A stretch of 14,445 bases of DNA from Oscillospiraceae bacterium (GCA_031255955.1 JAIRRO010000023.1:1-14445), one strand, 5' to 3'. Shown: positions 1-6,614, counted from the first letter of the stretch. Notes: generated from the letters alone by a model not told the origin. Program-made: numbers and translations.

Positions 1-9
1 ACTTTTCAT
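1..9 (-). CDS. Start of an unidentified gene leaving the left edge
   Basis: Only three codons (Met-Lys-Ser) lie inside the window, so the product cannot be named. A real start is suggested by a GGGAGG ribosome binding site seven bases before the ATG and by a near-consensus promoter about 100 bases upstream on the same strand. Confidence 0.45.
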
Positions 10-109
10 ATCAATTCCTCCCGACCTTATTCAAATTAAATTTAAGCAAATACATATGGACAGCGCGAACCCTGTAGCCGCTGCCCGGGACAAGGCTTCT
101 GTTTGCTGT

Positions 110-138
110 AGTATACGGCGGTTATGCGGGCTTGTCAA
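110..138 (-). promoter_or_regulatory. Sigma-A promoter for the gene at the left edge
   Basis: On the minus strand TTGACA (133-138) and TATACT (110-115) are separated by exactly 17 bases. The -35 box starts about ten bases after the ATPase stop codon. The predicted transcript has a leader of roughly 95 bases that can form a hairpin (arms GGGCAGCG and CGCTGTCC, one G-T pair) before the GGGAGG ribosome binding site. No known riboswitch class was recognised in it. Confidence 0.7.
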
Positions 139-147
139 CCGCGGGAG

Positions 148-1539
148 CTATGCAAACATATCCGCTAGCTCCACAAGGCGGATATCCGCGCGTCCGGCGG
201 CTTTTTCGATGAGCGCGGGCGTATATCCCGATTTTGAAAACAACCAGTAATGTCGCTCCCCAAACTGCCCAAAACCCTCGGCGCGGCGTATAAGCTCGTC
301 GAGAGCATCGGTGCCCGTCTGGGTATTGCGCCACTTGCACTCGCCGAATATCGCGGCACTGTCATCCCACGCGATAAGATCAATCTCCTCCTCGCGGTGA
401 CGTGCGCGACTGCCGCCCCACCAGCGTCCGACCTCGCGAAAACTCACGGGACTCTCTCCCGCGCGCAGCAGTCTCCACATATATTGCTTCGCGCATTCCT
501 CAAACGTATATCCGAGGAATGTATTCAGCGCCTCCGGCATCAGTCCGTCCAAAACAGCATCGCCAACCCCTGCTATTATGCGACTCTGATTCGGCAGCAC
601 AAAGCGGTACCAGAATCGAAACATCTGGTCAGCAAGCGCATATATCCCTTTTCGCGGATTCGGGTTTACCGCCGGCAGCTCTTTTTTAACGAGTCCGAGC
701 GATATGAGTGTGTCCAGCATATCGCTGCACTGACTAGTCTCTATGCCCGCCGCTGTTGCGATTTCGCCCTGACGCGTATGCCCCGAGGCAATAGCCGCGA
801 TTATCGCGTTGTATGTCTGCGGACTTTTCATCTCCTGTTTCAGCAAACTTGAGGGCTCCTCAAACAGCCGCCCCGAGCGGTCAAACAACAACTCACGCAG
901 ATTATCGCGCACAGACATCGTCGTGTCAATGCGCGAAGTATACTCCGGAACGCCGCCTGTTACGCCGTAAAGCGTGATTTTGTCCTCTAGATTAAATTCG
1001 GGATACATGCCCGCACTGTCGTAATAATCAAACGGCAGTATTTTCAACTGCAGCGTCCGCCGCCCGTAAAGCGGCGACTTGTATCCCAACACTTGATTTT
1101 CCATAAACGACATCGATGACCCGCAGAGAATGAGAAACATGCGACTGTCGGCTTGGCATCTGTCAATTTCGTTTTGTATCACGGACGACACCGAGCGGTC
1201 ACCCGCCGCAAGATATGGGTACTCATCAATAATCAAGACCGTGCGCCTATCCCGCGCCCGCTCAAAGCAGAATCGGATGGCATCAAGAAACGTCGCGAAC
1301 GGATTGCGCGGCGCATCCGGCGCGAGAGCGCCGAGTATTTGCTCCGAAAGCAGCGCGAGATTATTACCGATGGTCGTCTCGGCGGCGGAAAAATATATCG
1401 CCGTCTTGCCGCGCGCAAACTCATTGACAAGCGCCGTCTTGCCCACACGCCGCCGTCCATAGATGACCGCGAATTGAAACCCATCACGATTATACGCCTT
1501 ATTAAGCGCCTCAATCTCCGCTTTTCGCCCGATAAACAT
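148..1539 (-). CDS. AAA ATPase, archaeal-ATPase/DUF234 type, with nuclease-like C-terminus
   Basis: A 463-residue protein. Residues 1-240 form a P-loop ATPase: Walker A GRRRVGKT (28-35), Walker B VLIIDE (101-106) and a sensor-like LCGSS near 138. A helix-turn-helix-like stretch follows (about 255-285). The C-terminus (about 345-463) matches DUF234 and carries D387 and an E-x-K (E400, K402), the pattern of PD-(D/E)XK nuclease folds. The family is common in archaea and anaerobic bacteria; its function is poorly defined, so any DNA cleavage is inference. The reading frame is open up to 1725, but I chose the ATG at 1539: it has an AAAGGAGA ribosome binding site, and a near-perfect promoter lies between the two possible starts. 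The gene appears to be an insertion, because the truncated start of a sigma factor gene lies directly upstream. Confidence 0.85.
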   Translation of the reverse strand: MFIGRKAEIEALNKAYNRDGFQFAVIYGRRRVGKTALVNEFARGKTAIYFSAAETTIGNNLALLSEQILGALAPDAPRNPFATFLDAIRFCFERARDRRTVLIIDEYPYLAAGDRSVSSVIQNEIDRCQADSRMFLILCGSSMSFMENQVLGYKSPLYGRRTLQLKILPFDYYDSAGMYPEFNLEDKITLYGVTGGVPEYTSRIDTTMSVRDNLRELLFDRSGRLFEEPSSLLKQEMKSPQTYNAIIAAIASGHTRQGEIATAAGIETSQCSDMLDTLISLGLVKKELPAVNPNPRKGIYALADQMFRFWYRFVLPNQSRIIAGVGDAVLDGLMPEALNTFLGYTFEECAKQYMWRLLRAGESPVSFREVGRWWGGSRARHREEEIDLIAWDDSAAIFGECKWRNTQTGTDALDELIRRAEGFGQFGERHYWLFSKSGYTPALIEKAAGRADIRLVELADMFA

Positions 1540-1558
1540 AAACCCGCTCTCCTTTGAT

Positions 1559-1625
1559 TTACTAATCTTGCAATTACTAATCATCAAATTACTAATTTCA
1601 TAATTAGTAATTGTGGAATTAGTAT
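1559..1625. repeat. Five ATTAGTAA octamers at about 15-bp spacing (operator-like array)
   Basis: TTACTAAT occurs at 1559, 1574 and 1589. The inverted form ATTAGTAA is at 1603 and the variant ATTAGTAT at 1618. Steps are 15, 15, 14 and 15 bases. Copies three and four form an 11-bp inverted repeat, AATTACTAATT and AATTAGTAATT on the minus strand, around a 4-base centre. The array covers the -10 box and the leader of the ATPase gene, where a repressor would act. Confidence 0.7.
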
Positions 1626-1649
1626 ATATCATCCAAGCACGCGTGTCAA
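1621..1649 (-). promoter_or_regulatory. Sigma-A promoter of the ATPase gene
   Basis: On the minus strand TTGACA (1644-1649) and TATACT (1621-1626) are separated by 17 bases. Transcription would start near 1614, about 75 bases before the chosen ATG at 1539. This excludes the longer reading frame. The TGA inside TTGACA is also the stop codon of the truncated sigma factor frame. Confidence 0.75.
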
Positions 1650-1750
1650 GCAGCACGGGTAAAATTCGCGCTGCCACATTTCCGCAGACAGAAATGGAAC
1701 AGCCGCTCCGCATATTCCCGCACAATGCTCTCCGCCGTGCTTTCGGTCAT
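1646..1750 (-). pseudogene. Truncated N-terminus of an ECF-like RNA polymerase sigma factor
   Basis: A 34-residue frame starts with ATG at 1750 after a strong GGGAGGTGA ribosome binding site and stops at 1646. Residues 9-27 read IVREYAERLFHFCLRKCGS, which resembles the first helix of sigma-70 region 2 in ECF sigma factors. The usual continuation, an Ala-Glu-Asp-Leu-type helix, is replaced by unrelated sequence and a stop inside the ATPase promoter. The rest of region 2 and all of region 4 are absent from the window. The best reading is a sigma gene cut off when the ATPase gene arrived. A genuine small peptide is less likely. The similarity is judged by eye. Confidence 0.6.
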
Positions 1751-1820
1751 CGCTTATCTCACCTCCCGACTATATAGTGTAAGGTATTTCGTTTTGGTTA
1801 CGCAGATCGGCGAAAAAAAG

Positions 1821-1852
1821 AAAAGCGTCTTATCCCGAGATAAGACGCTTTT
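1821..1852 (-). terminator. Rho-independent terminator of the acs operon
   Basis: Two 14-base arms (AAAAGCGTCTTATC and its exact complement) surround a CCGA loop. On the minus strand the hairpin is followed by TTTTCTTTTTTT. It lies 44 bases after the acsE stop codon. A short T tract on the other side means it may also stop plus-strand transcripts. Confidence 0.85.
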
Positions 1853-1896
1853 TCGTTTAACTTCACCGCGCGGCGGCGCTATTACCCCGTTGCCGC

Positions 1897-2682
1897 TTAT
1901 ATCTCCAGATAGCTGTCCGCGTAAAGGGTGTTGTTTTTTATGACGTCGCAGCTGCGGATGGTTTCCATCAGGCGGAGGTCGGCGGGGTTGGCTATCGCGG
2001 AGGTAAGTCCACAGTACATCGCCATCGCCACCATCGCGGAGTCCATAATCGGACGTATATGCTTTGGCATCATATTTGAGATGTTAGAGAGTCCGCCGGT
2101 GGAGTTCAGCCCCATATCGGACAGATCCTTGATGAACGAAAGAACCTCCATTTGCTTGTCCTGCATACCCTTGATTACAAGGAACAGCGGGTCAAACCAG
2201 ATATCCTCCGCCTCCATACCATGCTCCATGCCGCGCTCTAACAGCTCCTGACAATATCCCATGCGCTCATCGTTGTCAGAGGATACGCCCGCCTTTGAGC
2301 AGAGCGCAAGAACTATCGCGTCATTCGCGGCTGCAAGGTCGATGTTTTCTATCCTGTCACCCGCGTCGGCGGAGTTGACTATCGGCTTGCCCTTCGAGCG
2401 ATTGTAGACAGATATGCCCGCCTCTATCGCCTTTCTGTTCGACGTATCAAGGCACAGCGGGACGTTGTCGCACGCCTCCTGAATCGTCTTGACCGCCCAT
2501 TTCATAAGCTCCTCGCCGTCTTTTTCGGCAGGACCGATGTTCACATCGAGATACGTGGCGCCCGTTTCGATCTGCTCGCGCGCGCGCTTCAAAATCGGCT
2601 CCGGATCCCGCTCCTGCATCGCCTTGTTGATGACCGGTGAAATGCAGTGAATCCGCTCACCGATGACTATAAATTTGCCCAT
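1897..2682 (-). CDS. acsE: 5-methyltetrahydrofolate:corrinoid/iron-sulfur protein methyltransferase
   Basis: A 261-residue cytoplasmic TIM-barrel enzyme that moves the methyl group of methyl-tetrahydrofolate to cob(I)amide on the AcsC/AcsD corrinoid protein. Length and sequence fit the AcsE family (about 262 residues). The pterin-binding residues expected from the Moorella enzyme can be placed: D79 in LCLDTSN, N103 in IVNSAD, D164 in IWFDPL and N200 in LSNIS. The GTG six bases further upstream would overlap the ribosome binding site, so I chose the ATG at 2682 with AGAGGTG five bases before it. It is the last gene of the operon, 148 bases after acsC; that gap is almost filled by hairpin repeats. 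A terminator follows. Confidence 0.95.
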   Translation of the reverse strand: MGKFIVIGERIHCISPVINKAMQERDPEPILKRAREQIETGATYLDVNIGPAEKDGEELMKWAVKTIQEACDNVPLCLDTSNRKAIEAGISVYNRSKGKPIVNSADAGDRIENIDLAAANDAIVLALCSKAGVSSDNDERMGYCQELLERGMEHGMEAEDIWFDPLFLVIKGMQDKQMEVLSFIKDLSDMGLNSTGGLSNISNMMPKHIRPIMDSAMVAMAMYCGLTSAIANPADLRLMETIRSCDVIKNNTLYADSYLEI

Positions 2683-2703
2683 TGTCACACCTCTTTAATA
2701 ATA

Positions 2704-2830
2704 TTTCGCGTCGCGCCCTCAGGCGCGTTCCCCGTGCGTCAGCACGTAAAATCTCGCGTCGCACCCGCGGGTGCGTTCCCCGTGCGCAAGCACGTTAAAT
2801 TTCGCGTTCTCCGTGCGTCAGCACGTTAAA
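2704..2830. repeat. 48-bp tandem repeat with two hairpins per unit, 2.6 copies
   Basis: Units start at 2704, 2752 and 2800 with an exact 48-base period; the last is shortened and abuts the acsC stop codon. Each full unit holds two small hairpins. The first is GCGCC/GGCGC in unit one and GCACC/GGTGC in unit two, a compensatory base-pair change. The second is CGTGC/GCACG with a GTCA or GCAA loop, present in all three units. The plus-strand reading frame through it is a by-product of a period divisible by three. Confidence 0.85.
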
Positions 2831-4156
2831 TCATACTTTAAGCTCTCTAAAGAACTTCACCAGCTCCACGGCTTCGTTCGGGGCGACGACCACCGTCCAG
2901 CCTGAGAGCTTCTCCTCGATTTCGCCCTTCAGCACCGCCACCTTGCCGGGAATTACGAGCGTGCGTGATTTAATTTTTGATTCGATTTCAAAGTCCTTCA
3001 TAAATTTCGCGATGGAACCGGCGGAGAGCTTGCCTGCCGCCCACGCCGTTAAGACGGAGTATCCGCCGGCGTCGGAGATCAGCAGATTCAGCGGCACGCC
3101 GGAGCGTTCCAGCTCGCCGGATACGACGAAATATGTCAGCGCGAAGTCCACTGTCGTGACGCAGATGGAGTTTTCGTCCGCGCCGCCGATGGGATAGATG
3201 CCCGGCTCAACTTTCATCGGCTTCTGCGGGTCTGTGTAGATGTTTTGACGCAGACCGTACAGCGGCAGCGCCTGCGCGTATTCCATACCGCTCATTATGA
3301 TAATCGAGCCGTACTTCAGCGTGAACACGGCGGCAAGCGCCGTTTGCAGATGAACATCGCCCTTTGCCAGCTTATGCAGGTTCACGATAGAGGGATATCC
3401 GAAGGTTCTGTCGTTATCCTTCAGCGCGGCGCGGCGCACCTGAACGGCGGCGGCGAACGTGTCCTTCACCGTCGCGCCCGTCACGTCAAGAATCAGATTC
3501 TTAGCGCCGAGCTTTTCAAGCGCCGCCACGGTGTCATAAAGCTCGTCAATGCTTGCGCCCGATACGCCCAAGGCAACTGTTTCGCCCGCTATTTTGGCGA
3601 ATTGCTCGTAATTCGAGGCGTTCGCGCCGTTGAGGATGACCCTGTCGCCCGCCAGCGGGAGCGCCTTTTCGGCGGCGGCGGGATTCGTTGTTTCAAGGAT
3701 GACGCCGCGTCCCTCGGCGGCGGCTTTCTTCACTGTTTCGGCGAATTTGTCCGCGTCGCCCTCGTCAACGACGTTTAAAAATTCCACATACATACGCTCG
3801 CCGAGGCGGTCATAATCCACCTTGCGAATAGCGGGCAGCTTTTCATCGATGCTGCCCTCGCACACCGCGACAGCGTATAAGTTCTTGGAAACAAAGGTTT
3901 TGTCGTGCCGGAAGAGAACCGTCTCACCGCCGAGCGTGAATTTATCATCGCCCGCGCCCAGCTCAAGCTTTTTCATTGGGGGCGCCGTTGCGTCGCCGAG
4001 CTGCGCCTTGGCGTCATCTGACATATGCGGGCATTTATCCAGCTCGACAGCGCCCTGCGCCACCTTCATCGCGAACGCCATACATGTCGGACTGCCGCAG
4101 TCCTTGCAGTTTGTTTTCGGCGTCAGCTTAAAAATATCCAGACCTTTAAGAGCCAT
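2831..4156 (-). CDS. acsC: Corrinoid/iron-sulfur protein, large (gamma) subunit
   Basis: A 441-residue protein (family about 446). It carries methyl-cobamide between AcsE and acetyl-CoA synthase. The N-terminus holds the low-potential 4Fe-4S cluster ligands C17, C20, C25 and C42, in the pattern C-x2-C-x4-C-x16-C within the LTPKTNCKDCGSPTC region; this cluster serves reductive reactivation of the cobalt. A TIM-barrel-like middle follows, then a C-terminal cobamide-binding domain with the ISDAGGYSVLTAW segment (about 360-375). GGGAGG lies about eleven bases before the ATG. The gene starts 18 bases after acsD, so the two subunits of the heterodimer are translated together. Confidence 0.96.
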   Translation of the reverse strand: MALKGLDIFKLTPKTNCKDCGSPTCMAFAMKVAQGAVELDKCPHMSDDAKAQLGDATAPPMKKLELGAGDDKFTLGGETVLFRHDKTFVSKNLYAVAVCEGSIDEKLPAIRKVDYDRLGERMYVEFLNVVDEGDADKFAETVKKAAAEGRGVILETTNPAAAEKALPLAGDRVILNGANASNYEQFAKIAGETVALGVSGASIDELYDTVAALEKLGAKNLILDVTGATVKDTFAAAVQVRRAALKDNDRTFGYPSIVNLHKLAKGDVHLQTALAAVFTLKYGSIIIMSGMEYAQALPLYGLRQNIYTDPQKPMKVEPGIYPIGGADENSICVTTVDFALTYFVVSGELERSGVPLNLLISDAGGYSVLTAWAAGKLSAGSIAKFMKDFEIESKIKSRTLVIPGKVAVLKGEIEEKLSGWTVVVAPNEAVELVKFFRELKV

Positions 4157-4174
4157 AATTCGTGTTCCCTCCCT

Positions 4175-5116
4175 TTATATAAGCTCGACAATGAGCTTTG
4201 ATATCGCCGCGACGGATTGCGGGTGCCGCAGTATTACGGCGTTTGAACCGGCGGCAAGGCTGGCTGCCGCTGTGGCGATTTCCATATTGACGCCGCGCTC
4301 CTCGGCGGGACCCCATTCGGGGAAGTCCTCCTCGGCGGCTATGGACTCTTTAACCGTCCAAACCTCTGACGCTACGGGTGTGATTATCGGCATTTGCAGC
4401 ATATTGTCGTTTTGGGCAAGCGCCGCGGATTTTACGCGGTCGAAGGTCGTGGCGACATACTCAAAGCCGTATCCCGCGGCGGCGGAGCCTAAGTTCATAG
4501 CCACGCTTTCGGTTTTCACGCCCATCTGCGAGATGAGTACGTTCAGCTGCTTGGCAAGGTTGATGTCCACCGCGGATTCGGCGCCGATTTTCTGCGAATA
4601 CGCCATAGCGGCGGCGGCTGACACGCTCTTATAATTCTCCTCGCGCGCGGACAGGAACAGCACGTTGCGTCCGTCAAGCGCCTCCGCGATTTTTTCAAAG
4701 AGCTTTGCGTCCTTCTCGACGCTGCGGGAGCCTTCAATCACGAGCGGGCAGTCCACGACAGCGGCGATTTCCTTGACGAGCGCCGCCGTATCCTCAACCG
4801 AGCGGTCGCCGTTATCCGGGTGCGCCCCGTCAAGACTGATGGCAAGAAAGTCCGCGCCCGGCATTTCGGACGCGCGCTTTGCCATCTCCGGCAGCGTGGA
4901 ACAGCCGCTGTAATACTCCGCGACTCCGGGCAGCGAGCTGTCGATACCGAGGTCGGAAATTTCCGCGCCGATGCTCGGGCGGTGTTCTATCGGAGCGTCA
5001 AAGCTGTAAAACGGAAAGACGCTCTCGCCGCCGAGCGTCACCGTCTTATCCCCCGTTCCGATAGTAAGGGCATTGATTTTCGCGTTAAATTTTTGTGGGA
5101 CAGGCTTAAATGGCAT
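4175..5116 (-). CDS. acsD: Corrinoid/iron-sulfur protein, small (delta) subunit
   Basis: A 313-residue TIM-barrel protein that forms the AcsC/AcsD heterodimer and helps bind the cobamide (Moorella subunit about 323 residues). Recognisable stretches are the N-terminal FKPVPQKFNAKINAL, the TLGGESVFPFYSFDAPIEHR segment near residue 30 and the LAISLDGAHPDN strand. The frame is open for eleven more codons, but the ATG at 5116 has an AAAGGAGAG ribosome binding site at good distance and matches the family start. It is the first gene of the acsDCE block and lies directly downstream of the RiPP cassette. It therefore needs its own promoter or read-through from that cassette. Confidence 0.95.
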   Translation of the reverse strand: MPFKPVPQKFNAKINALTIGTGDKTVTLGGESVFPFYSFDAPIEHRPSIGAEISDLGIDSSLPGVAEYYSGCSTLPEMAKRASEMPGADFLAISLDGAHPDNGDRSVEDTAALVKEIAAVVDCPLVIEGSRSVEKDAKLFEKIAEALDGRNVLFLSAREENYKSVSAAAAMAYSQKIGAESAVDINLAKQLNVLISQMGVKTESVAMNLGSAAAGYGFEYVATTFDRVKSAALAQNDNMLQMPIITPVASEVWTVKESIAAEEDFPEWGPAEERGVNMEIATAAASLAAGSNAVILRHPQSVAAISKLIVELI

Positions 5117-5318
5117 AAAAATCTCTCCTTTGTTTATTAACAATATCACACCACGGAGGATAATGCAAGAGGCATTTTTGGCGGGTGCCGCCGTGCGGTG
5201 GGATATAAGGGCTATTCGCGCTTACTGACCGATTATAAGAATATCACATACTGAAGCGGAGCGCAATACTATTTTTTCTTTCGCGTTACCGCCTAAGTTT
5301 AACGGCAACCATTCCACC
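5117..5318. other. Gap between the RiPP maturase remnant and acsD
   Basis: No gene seen in these 202 bases. They hold a small hairpin (GGCGG, GTG, CCGCC at 5180-5192), a second weak one near 5285-5309 (arms GTTGCCG and CGGTAAC on the minus strand), and the possible promoters listed separately. Neither hairpin is followed by a T tract on the minus strand, so no clear terminator closes the RiPP cassette before acsD. Confidence 0.5.
5140..5237 (-). promoter_or_regulatory. Possible promoter region for acsDCE
   Basis: Two weak candidates on the minus strand. A perfect TATAAT lies at 5232-5237 but has no acceptable -35 box at 16-18 bases. TTGCAT (5163-5168) and TATTGT (5140-5145) have a 17-base spacer but match the consensus only partly. 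Either could restart transcription after the RiPP cassette. Confidence 0.3.
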
Positions 5319-6067
5319 TCAGGTTCCTTTCGTCGCCGCTTTAATCAAAGCAGCCGAAACATATCGCTTTCTTGCCTCGCATTTTGCGGAAACGGAGAAC
5401 AATGTCCCATTTTCAATATACGCTTCCGCCGGACACCCACCCGCGCATATGAGCTTATAACCGCATCCGGCGCATTTAGGAATTCTGCCCAAGCGTTCTC
5501 GCATCATATTAGCAAAATTCTCAAGAGCTACCCCGTTCATAATATCCGCAATAGTGTTGTCATATATGTTACCAATTGTGAATTTGTCTATCGTAAACAT
5601 CTGGCACGGGAATACATTTCCGTCGAGTGCTATTCGCAGACCGCACCGTATACTGCCATTTTCGGCGTTGAAAGCGCAGCCTAAATCGGGAGTAGAAAAG
5701 TCGTGTTTAATCTGCGCTCGATGCCGTGCGTTCCAGTCGTCAAACATCTCGATAATTTCCGGATGTTTGAAATATTCGTCCCCTGTGAGATAGTACGCGA
5801 ACGCGTTTCCGTTGTCTTCGGTTCTGCGTATGGCGGCTACGCTGATATTATCTATATCGCGGTTTTCTTCTCCGTCCATATCGAACTTACGTTCCAGCAT
5901 ACTCAATATATCTGAAATTTGTCCTATATTGCCTCCGTGAGCAAAGCTATTACTCTATCCGCATCAAGCTCACCGCCGGAATTGACAAGCGCGTGATTGT
6001 AACAGTACGGGCACCTTTGATCGCAATTCCCGGTAAGCTCAATATAGACACTGTTAATCGCGTTCAT
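5319..6067 (-). pseudogene. Radical SAM/SPASM peptide maturase with its middle missing
   Basis: The first fragment starts at ATG 6067, overlaps the stop of the PqqD-like gene by ATGA, and encodes 47 residues with the radical SAM cluster motif C15-x3-C19-x2-C22 in TGNCDQRCPYCYNH. It ends at a TAG (5924-5926). The remainder lies in another frame, open at least from the TTG at 5906 and ending at 5319. It gives about 195 residues with a complete SPASM set: C77, C88, C101, C145-x2-C148-x5-C154-x3-C158 and C176. Intact maturases of this type are usually 350-450 residues. Here the sum is about 240, and the GGEP and SAM-binding strands are not seen. An internal deletion of very roughly 100-150 codons plus a frameshift explains this. 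A sequencing error alone could explain the frameshift but not the missing core. The enzyme should be inactive. Confidence 0.85.
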
Positions 6068-6321
6068 ACTTCAACTTCCCGCAGCAAGCCTTTTTCCACC
6101 AACGTCCGTATGAGCTTTTCGGTATCCCTATCGCTTGCGCCGTGCTTTTCCGCAAAGAATTCAAACGCTTCTTTTTTTTCAACAGAATCGCAGAAATTCC
6201 AAAAATCAAACGCGACGGAATTGAAGATATGCGTTTGCCGACTAATTTCATCGCACACCATAAAGAACCCATTTTCAAGACGCTCAACAAGCGCCTGAGA
6301 TTTTACTAATATCCCAACCAT
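6064..6321 (-). CDS. PqqD-like RiPP recognition element protein
   Basis: An 85-residue protein with the winged-helix pattern of PqqD-family RiPP recognition elements: an N-terminal beta part (ENGFFMVCDEISRQTHIFNS), the helix after N-S-V-A-F-D-F-W, then helices ending in LIRTLVEKGLLREVEV. Such proteins bind the leader of a precursor peptide and present it to the radical SAM enzyme. The gene starts with ATG after a GAGGTG ribosome binding site and overlaps the maturase start by ATGA, as expected for translational coupling. It lies 83 bases after the precursor gene. The frame is intact although its partner enzyme is broken. Confidence 0.75.
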   Translation of the reverse strand: MVGILVKSQALVERLENGFFMVCDEISRQTHIFNSVAFDFWNFCDSVEKKEAFEFFAEKHGASDRDTEKLIRTLVEKGLLREVEV

Positions 6322-6339
6322 TGTTACACCTCACAGAAA

Positions 6340-6417
6340 ATGAAAGAGCAGTTCGCATTGTTGAAAAACGATGAGATGAAAGATTTTTTCGCCGACCTAA
6401 GTACTCACGAACCGTAA
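6340..6417 (+). other. Possible 25-residue peptide frame, antisense to the RiPP spacer
   Basis: An open frame from ATG 6340 to TAA 6417 on the strand opposite the cassette. Its product begins MKEQFALLKNDEMKDFFADL, a charged, amphipathic, leader-like sequence. No ribosome binding site is visible, and the frame overlaps the last codons of the precursor gene. It could be a remnant of a second precursor or chance. Its first codons lie in the left inverted repeat. Confidence 0.2.
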
Positions 6418-6433
6418 ACGCCCCACTGGGTGC
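6396..6433 (-). repeat. Possible degenerate copy of the 48-bp hairpin repeat
   Basis: From GCACCC onwards the minus strand matches the unit at 2761-2798 at about two thirds of positions, including GCGTT and the spacing of the second hairpin. It covers the last nine codons of the RiPP precursor. The similarity was aligned by eye and could be partly due to chance. Confidence 0.35.
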
Positions 6434-6614
6434 ATAAGGCAGGAGGTATTTGCCCCCCGGTGCTCGGCGAATAGGCTCCGGCTTGGGCGCAATACGCAAT
6501 CAATTGATTATATGTGGTCAGGTTGCAGTTAAGTGTACCTGATGTACAACCCTCCGTGACCATTTCGTCGGTATCCTCTTCGGTCACTGTATATACCATT
6601 GGTTCTTCAGTCAT
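6405..6614 (-). CDS. Four-cysteine RiPP precursor peptide
   Basis: A 69-residue peptide with no recognised family. Residues 1-22 are acidic (MTEEPMVYTVTEEDTDEMVT plus Glu-Gly) and fit a leader. Residues 23-69 form a core rich in Thr, Gly, Tyr and Gln with cysteines at 23, 30, 42 and 61 (C-x6-C-x11-C-x18-C). It is followed by a PqqD-like protein and a radical SAM/SPASM enzyme, the usual set for sactipeptides, ranthipeptides and related thioether peptides; the linkage type cannot be told. It has a strong GGAGG ribosome binding site and its own promoter. The last nine residues, including C61, lie in a stretch resembling the intergenic repeat seen after acsC, so the tail may be recent. With the maturase broken the peptide is probably not modified, unless by an enzyme elsewhere. 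Confidence 0.75.
   Translation of the reverse strand: MTEEPMVYTVTEEDTDEMVTEGCTSGTLNCNLTTYNQLIAYCAQAGAYSPSTGGQIPPALCTQWGVYGS

Noticed and set aside
1540..1725. Longer N-terminus for the ATPase, starting at 1725
   Set aside because: The extension runs through the octamer array and the promoter, has no family similarity, and the ATG at 1539 has a good ribosome binding site.
2683..2688. GTG start two codons upstream for acsE
   Set aside because: The GTG overlaps the ribosome binding site AGAGGTG, which is correctly spaced for the ATG at 2682.
2647..2829. Plus-strand frame with a 16-residue repeated peptide
   Set aside because: It is the translation of the 48-bp hairpin repeat, whose period is a multiple of three, and it begins inside acsE on the other strand.
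2704..2830. CRISPR array
   Set aside because: The whole 48-base unit repeats with no unique spacers, and each unit is made of hairpins.
5319..5906. Independent 195-residue SPASM-only protein starting at TTG 5906
   Set aside because: The preceding fragment supplies the missing radical SAM motif at the right place in the operon, so a broken single gene explains both better; no ribosome binding site was seen.
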